Origin: Candidatus Nanohaloarchaea archaeon
GTDB lineage: Archaea; EX4484-52; GLR71
Assembly (NCBI GenBank): GCA_030671745.1
Contig: DAOVHT010000006.1
Span: 1-21,059 of the forward strand
DNA length: 21,059 nt
Direction: 5' to 3'
Shown here: positions 8,195-17,537 of the stretch, in pieces
How positions within the stretch are numbered: position 1 is the stretch's first letter
Layout: every line of letters begins with the position of its first letter
Position numbers and translations under genes: made by a program
The notes under the pieces: generated by a model
What the model was told of the DNA's origin: nothing
Database searches by the model: none
Seen by the model: the letters and a program-made list of their open reading frames with translations, nothing else

Positions 8195-11100
8195 ATGAAT
8201 ATCTTAAATGACCATATCATGAAAAGGCTTACACAATCCATATTAGCAATAGCATTCATCATTTCACTGAGCCTGGTCATATTCACCACTCAAGGGTCTG
8301 CAACAAATGGTCCAACCACAACAGATCATGGTTCTTCTTATGATGTCCAGACAATAAATATCATAAATGAATATTCTACACCTGAAGTAGGTGGTACATG
8401 GACTGTATTATTCAACACTACAGGCGCAGGTCAGTTACAGATATCTAATATGAATCCTGGCGAGGTATCTTTCAATTCTGTATATTATAAGGATCCCGAA
8501 CTAAAGGAGTCTGACAATTGGATAAGACTTCTTTCAGGGATGACAGATGATTCTATAATTGCCAATTGGGATTATGAAGAAGGTAGACTAATCAGTGATG
8601 TGTGGTCTAAGGGAGTACACACCATTGAATTTGTCTTTGGCAATACTGCACACGCATACAATAATGCATTCACTAATCAGAAAACTTTTGATCTTGATCT
8701 TGACAATCCGGTCTTGAGCTATGAACAGAATCAGTTGAATAATACTGAATATAGCGCATTATTTCTGTTTGACCAGAATAACTATACTGATTTTGCGATA
8801 AGTCTGCCTAAAGAGGCCAATGTGACATCATCTGAAATTGATTTTACAGGTCAGATATATCCGGTTGTTTATGATGTTGGCGTGGATATATGGGATGTAA
8901 AGGTAGGAGATATAAGTACGGTGCACTCCGGAAATGAGATAGTCATAGGCTCCTATGACTCCTCAAATAATCTTAAGGTGATAAGTTCCGCCAATATAGA
9001 TATCTGGGAAGTTTCCGGAACATCAGACAATTATAATAGGTATGATGTCGCAATCGGTAATTTTACAGAAGATATAGGATCTGAAATAGTCACAGCAGAA
9101 CAGGATTCGGATCTTACCATATATAATAGTACAGGCTCGCAAATCTGGAACTTTACAGTCTCAGGTGAAGGTAAAAGTGTAGCGATAGACAACATCACTT
9201 CAGACAGCGGTAATGAAATTCTTTTCGGCACATCCACAACAGACCATAAGATATACCTTATCAATTCAAGCAAAGATGTGATCTGGAATTTTCCCGTAGA
9301 CAGTGATGTGAACACCATATCAGTCGATGATCTTGATCTGGACACCTATAATGAAATCGTAATCGGTACTGCAGGCGGACAGATATATGTACTGAACAGG
9401 ACAGGACAGGAAATAAATAACTGGACGGGAAATGGTAATGTCGGTGAAGTCTCTATAGGAAATGCCAGCAGTGATAATGGATTAGAAATTGCAGTTGCTA
9501 CAGACAATGCCACAGTATATCTGTTGAATTCAACACTTGACGAAATTTGGAGTTATGAAATTCTTACAGACAATAAGATATTATCTGTCGGAATCGGAGA
9601 ATTCAGCGATACAAATGATGGAGATGAAATATTTTTTGGTTCGGATGACAATTATATATACATACTCAATTCAACCGGAGACCTGATACTCAAGTACCTT
9701 TCGGATTCAGATGTGCGTGCAATCACACGAGGAATCGTGACATCCAGTAACGGCACAAACATATATGACATCATAGGAGGGACGATAGGAAGTGAACTAC
9801 ATATATTGAACTATGATAGTTTCCCAACAGATTTAATACTTGACATAAATTCTGACGATAATTCTGATTGGAACTTCAGTACGGGCGATGGGAGGCTCAG
9901 GTCAACTGTAACGTTGGATGATGCTAATGCGAATATCAGCAATAACCTGAACAGTTATCTTGAAGGGGTGTGCGCAACCCCTCTCTGCGACATACCATCA
10001 ACAATCTATGGATCAAATGATGTGGCAAGAGGTTACCTTAATATCTCATCAATAAATATCAGTTATGACTATAATGCATCCAATTTCATAAATTACGTGA
10101 TGATTGATCACTGGTCACGGACAGATAGTATATCTGCCAATGAATCGATCGTCGCGCAAGGCAAGAACATCACATTCGATAATTCTGCAATAGACATGAT
10201 CATCAGATACATGAGGATAAATGATACTGCCACAATCTGCGGTCTTGATGAGGTGTATGGGAATAACACTCTCGACAGTGATAATTATTGTAATATCACA
10301 TCTAAGAATTTTATTGTGTCTGCGCAGACCACCACATCAAAAGTCTTGTGGGACAACCGCATGATAACTGAAATGCCGATCACCATAAATGAATCAGGTC
10401 TTCTAAAGACATATAATACTGATAATTTTGATGTGATAAAAAATGTAAGCATCCAAAATAATAATACTTATGGTGCAAGCATATTCACAAACATCACTGC
10501 AAATGCGACAATAGATGATACCGACCCTGAAGTTCAGGGAGACATAAGATTAAGTGTCATATGGAGTCAGACTGTGTTTGATATCACACCCGCAACCGTA
10601 TGCCCTGCAATGGACACTTCTTTGGCGCTAGAATTCAGTGCATGCAAGAATGATACAAATGGTAACGGCATCTATGACTTTGTCAAATGGATACAACCAA
10701 ATATCACTTCAGGTACTGTAATACAATACATAGTTAAAGCATCACTTAATCTTGAAGCAAATGCAACAGATGCCAATGTGACAGCCGACTCAGGCATATG
10801 GGGGAATCCATTCAACTATTCCATATATATTAACGACAGTGATGGTGACTATGTCAATGTCACATTGTGGGTCACAGTAAATAATGTTTGGACTGAGATC
10901 AGTACAACTACTGTGAATGGCGAGGGTCTTGCCGAATTCAACAATATACTGTCAACCAAAGAATGGGCTTTAGCAACCAACTCATACAAGTTTGAATATT
11001 TTGATTTCAATTCAACAGGATATCAGATACACAGCAAACAAAATACTACTGAAAAATCTGGCCCTACAATAATCAAACATAATGTCACTGTGTCTAGTGT

Positions 11101-14100
11101 GTTCGGCAATGATTCTGTTGTGTATCGGGAGGATGATTCAACACGGATTGAGATCGTGTTCAATGATACGACACTAAACTTGCCTGTCACTGTATCCGGT
11201 ATCAGCTGCACATTCTATATTACAAAAGATGGGCTTAATTATACATCAATCAATACGACGTATGTAAACAGTACCGGGTACTGCAGTCATGACTTTGATC
11301 CAGACAACGATTATTCTGTAGGTCGCCAAAATTGGAATGTGTCAATCGATCCACAATATTATAATATGCAAAATCCCTTAAATTATACTGTCAATGTCAA
11401 AGGTAATGTAAGTGTTGACATAATCAATCCAAGTTACAATGAAAGCATATTGCGAAACACGACAATCACATTCAGTGCACAATTGACAGATGAATACGAC
11501 ATAGATGTGACTGCCACATCAATTACGACGACTAATTATACCTGTACATGGTATTTCAATAACACTGAAATAGGTTCCAGTCCTGTAAATCCTAATGGGT
11601 TGTGCACCTATAACTGGATTCCAGGTTGTTCGTACATAAATCTTGATGACTATATGATAAATGTGACAATCAATAGTACAGTCCCTGCCAATTACTCCTT
11701 AGATAATGAGGATTCTTATGATGTACGGCTGACCGACAGTCTCATACTTACGATAGATACCCCCTATGATAATCAGCAATTCTATAAAGCTACTGAGATT
11801 AAACTGAATAGCAGTGTGACTGACGGATGCGGTACACAAGATTCGAATACATATACGGTCAACTGGTATGCAGTCAATAAAGTTATCGTATTGAATATCA
11901 CTGAGGTTTCAGGAACTAATATCACAGACAGACCTGTCATCATCAAAGCATCTGACCTTGAGAGTCATGATGTCAATGTAAGCTTGTGGAAAATAAATTC
12001 TACAAGACTTAACTATGTAGTCGATGAGACTGAAACAAATGTGCAGATACAGATACAGAATGTAAGTATTGGCCAGACCTATATGGATAGTGACTCTGAA
12101 ATTGTTTTCTTGATCAATATGAGCGCTAATGAAAGTCAGACCTATAAGTTATTCTTAGATGAACAGAATCCTAATCCTAACAGTGAGTATACATTATCAT
12201 TTATCAGAAATAATGATTTTTCAGACAATAGTACTGAATATTGGGTGGGGGATGGTACTGCCACATATTCGGGCAATATCAGCATAATGCAGATCTCTGC
12301 TTTAGAAAATACAAAAAATGTATCACTGCAACTTTTCGAACCCATACAGACCGAATATGTCAAGATACGTTATAGGCAGAATGGCATATACCAAGTGGAT
12401 GAAGCGAATGCATACCTTATGATAGATAATTATGCCTGTGACCTTGAAAATTTCACAATCAGCAGTGATACAACATGGAAGACTAAGATCTGTAATGATG
12501 CACAGATCAATGGATCCACAAACATAACCATATCAATTATAGATACTGGGAACGGAGAATCAACAGACATCCAGATAGATTACATCTGCATCTCTGACCT
12601 GAACGGAACCTGCATCAATTCTATGATCGGTTCTGACATATCTGTCGGATATGATACCAAAACTTCTGTCGGAAATGGTAATACTACATGGACATCATTG
12701 ATGAACCATAGTGTGGGGCCACAGAAGATCGTTGCCGAAGCAACCGGACTGTACTACGTCACTGAAAAAGTAGATGTCAATGTTGATATATTCGGCTTCA
12801 GTCAAGTATCAGATATAGCAGTAACATCTGCGAGCTGTTCGGAAGACGGTCTTAGATGTTTCTTAAATTCAACTGTAGACATAACATGCAATGTCAGTGA
12901 TGCAAACATATCGACCGGCATATTCAATCATACTGTCAGTTTCTATGACAATCTGACATTCCTCGGTACATCGAATACTGATTATGACGGCATTGCCACA
13001 TACACATGGATAAATTCTACAAGCCTGAATGCGAACCATCCGATAATGTGCAATATCACAGATGCACCTGAAATATATTATAATGTCAGCCAGAATGTAT
13101 CAGACACTGTAAATGTCTCATTCTCGGATGATAAGACCTCCGGCAATCTTATATTTGAAACACAATACGTCTCTGCCGAGAACATAACCCGTGATTGGAA
13201 TGATACACTCAACATAACTGTATTGATAAACAATACTGATAATTTTGATATGTTCAATCCCACAATCATATCTTTTGATGATACAGGGATCACTACTTAT
13301 TCAGATAAATGCGACAGCATAATCCCGCTAGGAAATTGCACAGCATACATCATGATCAATGTTACACAATATGCACAACTTGGCAATAATACGCTCAATT
13401 TTACATTGACATGGGACAATAATAACACTGCATTCCATAATGAAAGTATTGTAGTTGATGTCTTGAATACTACATATCTTAAAATAATAGATATGCAGAT
13501 CGAATCTTCAGAAATACCATATGGCGCTTCTAAGACTATTGGAAACTTCACGATCTCTGCATTCGGAAATACACCATTGTCTAATGTATCTATCAATACG
13601 ACCGGTGGTAACGCATCAATCATAAATGACTGGCTGAACTACAGTCAAAATAATTTTGATATTGATCTTTATGATAATACCACTGTAATCCTTAACATAA
13701 CTGTCCCTGAAAACATCAGTGCAGTTGGCAGTTACTGGACATACATCATCGTAAATGATACTGAATCTTTATGTGACGGAGATTATGATTCATGCTCAGA
13801 TAAGATGCTTTTAAACATAACTATCAAAGATCTTGACTGGAAAGTCACTGTGGAAGACTATGATGTCGAGGCAGGCAAAGGCGGACCTACTGAGATCGGT
13901 TCATTTGACCCTGTTACAATCTTGAATGGTCTGAATCAGAATCTGTCCTTGATCATCAACATCACGGGAAATGGAAGCAATTATGTCACTGCGAACATTA
14001 CATTAAATGAGAGTGTCCTGTCTATTGTCTCAGGCAATAACTATACTATATCACCTAATCTTACTGGGACGCTTGACATAAGCTATAATGTATCTGATGC

Positions 14101-17100
14101 TGCAATAGGTCATTATGATATCAATATAACAATTACAAGTGTTGATACTAATCTTGTCCCTATCTCAATAACTGAGGTATTAAAACTTTCTGTGAGCGCA
14201 TTAAGCATTGACATAACATACCCTACAGAGAGTGAACAGGCAGGTCCTGTCAACAGTTCTGACCCGATCACTATATATGCAGATGCAGAATACAATGAAG
14301 CCACCATCACTGATGAAAACAAGATCAACTGGAGTGTCAATGTGAGTGGGGTGCCTTGCCTATATGAAGGCGCTACAATATTTAATTTCCCTTATGTCGG
14401 CACAACATATGATTATGAACTACAGTGCAATGTGCCGCTGATTGAAGGTAACAGAATAAACAATACAATTGAAGTCACCGGGTATTATGATACTGGTTCT
14501 GCCATAATGACATTCACTGCAGAACAGACAGATGCAGTCAGGTATGATGATCTTACACCGCCTGCAATCAATTCTATCACTCTGAATGTCAGTGACTCTG
14601 AGGGGAACATTGACTGGGACGATAATATAGATCTTATAAATGTACAAGTCAATGTCACAGACAATACTGGGGTATCTCGGGTTGTGGCAAATGTTACTTA
14701 TCCAGATGCTAGTGTAGCACAACATGACCTTGTTCTGGTCAGCGGTGACATCTGGTCATTTGACCTTGCATCACCCAACATGATAGGCGACTATAAGATA
14801 GACATAACTGCAAATGATAGTGCGCACGGACTTATCTCAAGTACAGTGAATGAAACTGCAGGTTATTTTGATGTATATACAGACCTTGACTTTTCAGGTG
14901 TCATGAAAGATTCAAAAGATAATATAATTGCCGGTGATTTCAGGCTATACAAGAATGGGACTGACTGGGCAATACATGATTTTGCGGTCGGTACTGATGG
15001 AGTATATGATTGGGACATACATAAGAGGATATATGACATCCAGATCTATAACTTATGGGACGAGAAACACAGCATAAAACTAAGAGATGTCAATATCAGC
15101 ACAATCATGCAGAACCAGCATAATGACAGCGATGCAACAAATGTCACAGATGCATTAAAATTAGATACAGTGACACTCAATGATTCACTTGACATAGGAC
15201 AGATCACATTGCCCACCACCGCACCTGACGCCGGACAGGATCCGTTGCTCGCGATCGGACTTGATATCCCCCATATCAATTACACTTCCGCTGAAATCAC
15301 ATTGAACTATACTCAAGGGTTGCTTGACATAGGTCATACTATCTCTGAAGATTATTTAAGAGTATACAAATGTGCAGAATGGAACATGACAACAAGGTCA
15401 TGTGCCACTGACTTTGTCAAGTATGGTGATGTTGCAGTCGACACAAACCTCAACACAATCACTTTCAATATCACAAGCACGTCTGCATATGCAGTCGCTG
15501 AATGGTGCCGTGGAACCACATGCGGTTATATCGCTGACCCTGCCAGTCCTAGTTCCTCCGGTGGAGGGAGCAGTCCTGCAAGAAGCGTCTGCGGTAATGA
15601 TGTATGTGAAGCCGGTGAAAATTCTGCAAACTGTCCGGTTGATTGTAAGGCAGTTACTGAATATTTCTCTGTTGACAGCAATATAGGTAACATATTCTTA
15701 AGTCCTGGCGATAATAAGTCATATGACCTTGTTCTTTCTAATCTGTTGGAGACGTCACAGTTGATCAATGTCTCTTTGGATGGTGAGATTATAGACTATG
15801 TGAGTCTCTCAGAGGTCAATGTTGAACTTAATGCGTCTGGGAATGAGACTGTCAATCTATATGTATCTGCTGAAGATACTGCCATCCCCGGAACGTATTA
15901 TGGCAATATTATATTTGAAGCTATCAACCAGACTATACGGGTCCCTGTGGCACTCAAGATCACATCAACAACCAGCATGTTGCAAGAGATGGACATTGAC
16001 ATCCAACTTATCACCAAAAAGATCAGGCCTGATGATGACATCAAATTCAATGTAATATTCTCGAATCTTGCAAAAAATAAGGGATTCAATGTCAGTCTGA
16101 ATTATATTATCAAGAATTCAAAGACTGAGGAAGTCATAAAGATCATCAATGAGACAGTATTCTTGACTGAATCGACAACACTACGGAAAACTATATCAAT
16201 CGCAGATATGGATGTTTCTGAATTAGGTGAGTATTATATTGAGGTGCTTGCAGCATATGGAGATACGACAACTACTCAAAAATCAGCCGTGGATACTTTT
16301 GAGGTCGTGCTGACATTCTGGGAGACCACTAACGGTATCCGAGTCAGATGGGCATTCATTATCTTATCGCTTTTGATTGTCGGCCATTACGGGCGAATCA
16401 GGTACCTCAAGTACAAGCACAGGAATGAGAGGTATATACAGCCTGTCAATTACTCGCTTCTTCCAGGTGAGACAAATGAGGCATTCTGTGTAGGCAAGAT
16501 ATCCGAAACGGACAGGAAAGCATATTTCAATCCTAAAGACCTGACAACACATCTTCTGGTTGCAGGATCGACAGGGTCAGGCAAGAGTGTGGCAGCATCT
16601 GTCATAATTGAAGAGGCACTTGAGCATAACATACCTGTCATTGTCTTTGACCCGACAGTCCAATGGACAGGTTTCATGAAACCGTGCAAGGATGACTTCA
16701 TACTTAACAGATATCCTCAATTCGGTATGGATTCCAGATTCAGAAGGTCATACAAAGGCATAATTGAGGAGGTTACAGACCCTAACATCCAGGTGGATTT
16801 CAAGAAATACATGAACCCCGGCGAGATCACTGTATTCACGCTCAATAAATTGAAGACGGGAGAATATGATGTCGCGATAAGGTCAATCATAAAGACACTG
16901 TTCGGTCAGACATGGGAAGAGTCCACCGAACTCAAGATGATCATCGTGCTTGATGAGGTACATAGACTTCTTGAAAAGTACGGTGGTAGCGGAGGATATT
17001 CAGAGGTTGAGAAAGCGTGCCGTGAATTCCGGAAATGGGGCATAGGGCTCATAATGATATCACAGGTCTCATCGGATTTCAAGGAAGCCATAAGCGGTAA

Positions 17101-17509
17101 TGTGCTTACAGAGATCCAGCTCAACACTAAATCATTGAGCGATATCGAGAAATGGAAAAATAAGTATGGACTTGACTTCGCAAACAGGATATCAAGGCAG
17201 GGTATAGGGGTCGGGATGATCCAGAACCCTAAATACAATAATGGTAAGCCGTGGTTCATATCATTCAGGCCGACATGGCATTCACCGCACAAGATACTCA
17301 ATGAAGATCTTGAGAAATACAAGGACTTTTCAAAGAAGCTTGAAAAGATCGAATCGATGATAGAGGGACTGAAAAAGAAAAAAATCAATACAGGAGACTT
17401 TGAGCTGGAACTCAAACTTGCAAAGAACAAGCTTAAACAGGGACGGTTCAGGATTGCTGAGATATACATCTCATCACTCATGGAACATCTGAAAAGATAT
17501 AAACCATAA
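8195..17509 (+). CDS. Giant surface protein fused to a cytoplasmic HerA/FtsK-type ATPase
   Basis: 3104 aa. Order: signal peptide (about 10-35, SILAIAFIISLSLVIFTT); a globular region; a seven-bladed FG-GAP/PQQ-like propeller (about 225-540); a long run of sequon-rich Ig-like domains; a jelly-roll, carbohydrate-binding-like domain (about 1336-1466, starting NNDFSDNSTEYW); a Cys motif at 2466-2484; a juxtamembrane Ig-like domain; and a membrane helix (about 2717-2735, WAFIILSLLIVGHYG) followed by RIRYLKYKHR, so the C-terminus is inside. The cytoplasmic part has Walker A GSTGSGKS (2791-2798), Walker B MIIVLDEVH (D2920, E2921), a polar sensor-like ISQVSSDF strand and a helical C-terminus (AEIYISSLMEHL). 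The preceding KAYFNPKDLTTHLL is typical of DUF87/HerA proteins. Motifs are intact, so ATP hydrolysis is likely, probably as a hexamer. ATG 8195 has GTGA 6 nt upstream; ATG 8219 is an alternative. What it pumps or signals is unknown. It is followed after 28 nt by the coiled-coil gene. Confidence 0.9.
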   Translation: MNILNDHIMKRLTQSILAIAFIISLSLVIFTTQGSATNGPTTTDHGSSYDVQTINIINEYSTPEVGGTWTVLFNTTGAGQLQISNMNPGEVSFNSVYYKDPELKESDNWIRLLSGMTDDSIIANWDYEEGRLISDVWSKGVHTIEFVFGNTAHAYNNAFTNQKTFDLDLDNPVLSYEQNQLNNTEYSALFLFDQNNYTDFAISLPKEANVTSSEIDFTGQIYPVVYDVGVDIWDVKVGDISTVHSGNEIVIGSYDSSNNLKVISSANIDIWEVSGTSDNYNRYDVAIGNFTEDIGSEIVTAEQDSDLTIYNSTGSQIWNFTVSGEGKSVAIDNITSDSGNEILFGTSTTDHKIYLINSSKDVIWNFPVDSDVNTISVDDLDLDTYNEIVIGTAGGQIYVLNRTGQEINNWTGNGNVGEVSIGNASSDNGLEIAVATDNATVYLLNSTLDEIWSYEILTDNKILSVGIGEFSDTNDGDEIFFGSDDNYIYILNSTGDLILKYLSDSDVRAITRGIVTSSNGTNIYDIIGGTIGSELHILNYDSFPTDLILDINSDDNSDWNFSTGDGRLRSTVTLDDANANISNNLNSYLEGVCATPLCDIPSTIYGSNDVARGYLNISSINISYDYNASNFINYVMIDHWSRTDSISANESIVAQGKNITFDNSAIDMIIRYMRINDTATICGLDEVYGNNTLDSDNYCNITSKNFIVSAQTTTSKVLWDNRMITEMPITINESGLLKTYNTDNFDVIKNVSIQNNNTYGASIFTNITANATIDDTDPEVQGDIRLSVIWSQTVFDITPATVCPAMDTSLALEFSACKNDTNGNGIYDFVKWIQPNITSGTVIQYIVKASLNLEANATDANVTADSGIWGNPFNYSIYINDSDGDYVNVTLWVTVNNVWTEISTTTVNGEGLAEFNNILSTKEWALATNSYKFEYFDFNSTGYQIHSKQNTTEKSGPTIIKHNVTVSSVFGNDSVVYREDDSTRIEIVFNDTTLNLPVTVSGISCTFYITKDGLNYTSINTTYVNSTGYCSHDFDPDNDYSVGRQNWNVSIDPQYYNMQNPLNYTVNVKGNVSVDIINPSYNESILRNTTITFSAQLTDEYDIDVTATSITTTNYTCTWYFNNTEIGSSPVNPNGLCTYNWIPGCSYINLDDYMINVTINSTVPANYSLDNEDSYDVRLTDSLILTIDTPYDNQQFYKATEIKLNSSVTDGCGTQDSNTYTVNWYAVNKVIVLNITEVSGTNITDRPVIIKASDLESHDVNVSLWKINSTRLNYVVDETETNVQIQIQNVSIGQTYMDSDSEIVFLINMSANESQTYKLFLDEQNPNPNSEYTLSFIRNNDFSDNSTEYWVGDGTATYSGNISIMQISALENTKNVSLQLFEPIQTEYVKIRYRQNGIYQVDEANAYLMIDNYACDLENFTISSDTTWKTKICNDAQINGSTNITISIIDTGNGESTDIQIDYICISDLNGTCINSMIGSDISVGYDTKTSVGNGNTTWTSLMNHSVGPQKIVAEATGLYYVTEKVDVNVDIFGFSQVSDIAVTSASCSEDGLRCFLNSTVDITCNVSDANISTGIFNHTVSFYDNLTFLGTSNTDYDGIATYTWINSTSLNANHPIMCNITDAPEIYYNVSQNVSDTVNVSFSDDKTSGNLIFETQYVSAENITRDWNDTLNITVLINNTDNFDMFNPTIISFDDTGITTYSDKCDSIIPLGNCTAYIMINVTQYAQLGNNTLNFTLTWDNNNTAFHNESIVVDVLNTTYLKIIDMQIESSEIPYGASKTIGNFTISAFGNTPLSNVSINTTGGNASIINDWLNYSQNNFDIDLYDNTTVILNITVPENISAVGSYWTYIIVNDTESLCDGDYDSCSDKMLLNITIKDLDWKVTVEDYDVEAGKGGPTEIGSFDPVTILNGLNQNLSLIINITGNGSNYVTANITLNESVLSIVSGNNYTISPNLTGTLDISYNVSDAAIGHYDINITITSVDTNLVPISITEVLKLSVSALSIDITYPTESEQAGPVNSSDPITIYADAEYNEATITDENKINWSVNVSGVPCLYEGATIFNFPYVGTTYDYELQCNVPLIEGNRINNTIEVTGYYDTGSAIMTFTAEQTDAVRYDDLTPPAINSITLNVSDSEGNIDWDDNIDLINVQVNVTDNTGVSRVVANVTYPDASVAQHDLVLVSGDIWSFDLASPNMIGDYKIDITANDSAHGLISSTVNETAGYFDVYTDLDFSGVMKDSKDNIIAGDFRLYKNGTDWAIHDFAVGTDGVYDWDIHKRIYDIQIYNLWDEKHSIKLRDVNISTIMQNQHNDSDATNVTDALKLDTVTLNDSLDIGQITLPTTAPDAGQDPLLAIGLDIPHINYTSAEITLNYTQGLLDIGHTISEDYLRVYKCAEWNMTTRSCATDFVKYGDVAVDTNLNTITFNITSTSAYAVAEWCRGTTCGYIADPASPSSSGGGSSPARSVCGNDVCEAGENSANCPVDCKAVTEYFSVDSNIGNIFLSPGDNKSYDLVLSNLLETSQLINVSLDGEIIDYVSLSEVNVELNASGNETVNLYVSAEDTAIPGTYYGNIIFEAINQTIRVPVALKITSTTSMLQEMDIDIQLITKKIRPDDDIKFNVIFSNLAKNKGFNVSLNYIIKNSKTEEVIKIINETVFLTESTTLRKTISIADMDVSELGEYYIEVLAAYGDTTTTQKSAVDTFEVVLTFWETTNGIRVRWAFIILSLLIVGHYGRIRYLKYKHRNERYIQPVNYSLLPGETNEAFCVGKISETDRKAYFNPKDLTTHLLVAGSTGSGKSVAASVIIEEALEHNIPVIVFDPTVQWTGFMKPCKDDFILNRYPQFGMDSRFRRSYKGIIEEVTDPNIQVDFKKYMNPGEITVFTLNKLKTGEYDVAIRSIIKTLFGQTWEESTELKMIIVLDEVHRLLEKYGGSGGYSEVEKACREFRKWGIGLIMISQVSSDFKEAISGNVLTEIQLNTKSLSDIEKWKNKYGLDFANRISRQGIGVGMIQNPKYNNGKPWFISFRPTWHSPHKILNEDLEKYKDFSKKLEKIESMIEGLKKKKINTGDFELELKLAKNKLKQGRFRIAEIYISSLMEHLKRYKP
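8867..9814 (+). other. Seven-bladed beta-propeller coding segment
   Basis: Seven repeats of about 44-47 residues, each combining an acidic turn with [NSD]EI[VAF]..G/A (GNEIVIGS, GSEIVTAE, GNEILFGT, YNEIVIGT, GLEIAVAT, GDEIFFGS, YDIIGGT) and a strand-turn (IYNSTGSQIWNF, IYLINSSKDVIW and similar). This is the layout of FG-GAP/PQQ-type propellers, known for ligand binding and protein contacts. Five consecutive blades carry a sequon at the equivalent turn (N311, N357, N401, N445, N492). Confidence 0.7.
15590..15646 (+). other. Cys-rich CGNxVCExGENxxNCPxDC motif
   Basis: Residues 2466-2484 of the giant read CGNDVCEAGENSANCPVDC, with four cysteines placed for two disulfides. A Ser/Gly/Pro linker (PSSSGGGSSPARS) precedes it. 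I recall similar motifs in other archaeal and bacterial surface proteins. It separates the long stalk from the juxtamembrane domain and may act as a rigid knot. Confidence 0.6.
16565..17509 (+). other. HerA/DUF87-type ATPase core and C-terminal helices
   Basis: This segment encodes residues 2791-3104. Walker A (GSTGSGKS) is followed by PVIVFDPTVQWTGF, then Walker B after about 120 residues, a REFRKWGIGLIMISQ block, a conserved-looking NTKSLSDIEKWKNKYG segment, and a charged helical tail (LKKKKINTGDFELELKLAKN). HerA/FtsK-superfamily enzymes form hexameric rings that translocate DNA or protein. Nothing in the core is missing, so it is unlikely to be a relic. Confidence 0.85.
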
Positions 17510-17526
17510 AGGTACAAATTAATAAT

Positions 17527-17532
17527 GGGTGA
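17527..17532 (+). promoter_or_regulatory. Ribosome binding site for the coiled-coil gene
   Basis: GGGTGA ends 5 nt before ATG 17538, an ideal archaeal SD. The longer reading frame would begin at GTG 17529, inside this site, so the ATG is the better start. Confidence 0.7.
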
Positions 17533-17537
17533 ATAAC

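Noticed and set aside
7969..8289. Minus-strand 106-codon frame with hydrophobic stretches
   Set aside because: It overlaps the promoter region and the signal-peptide codons of the giant gene, and has no convincing SD. Its hydrophobicity is an antisense effect.
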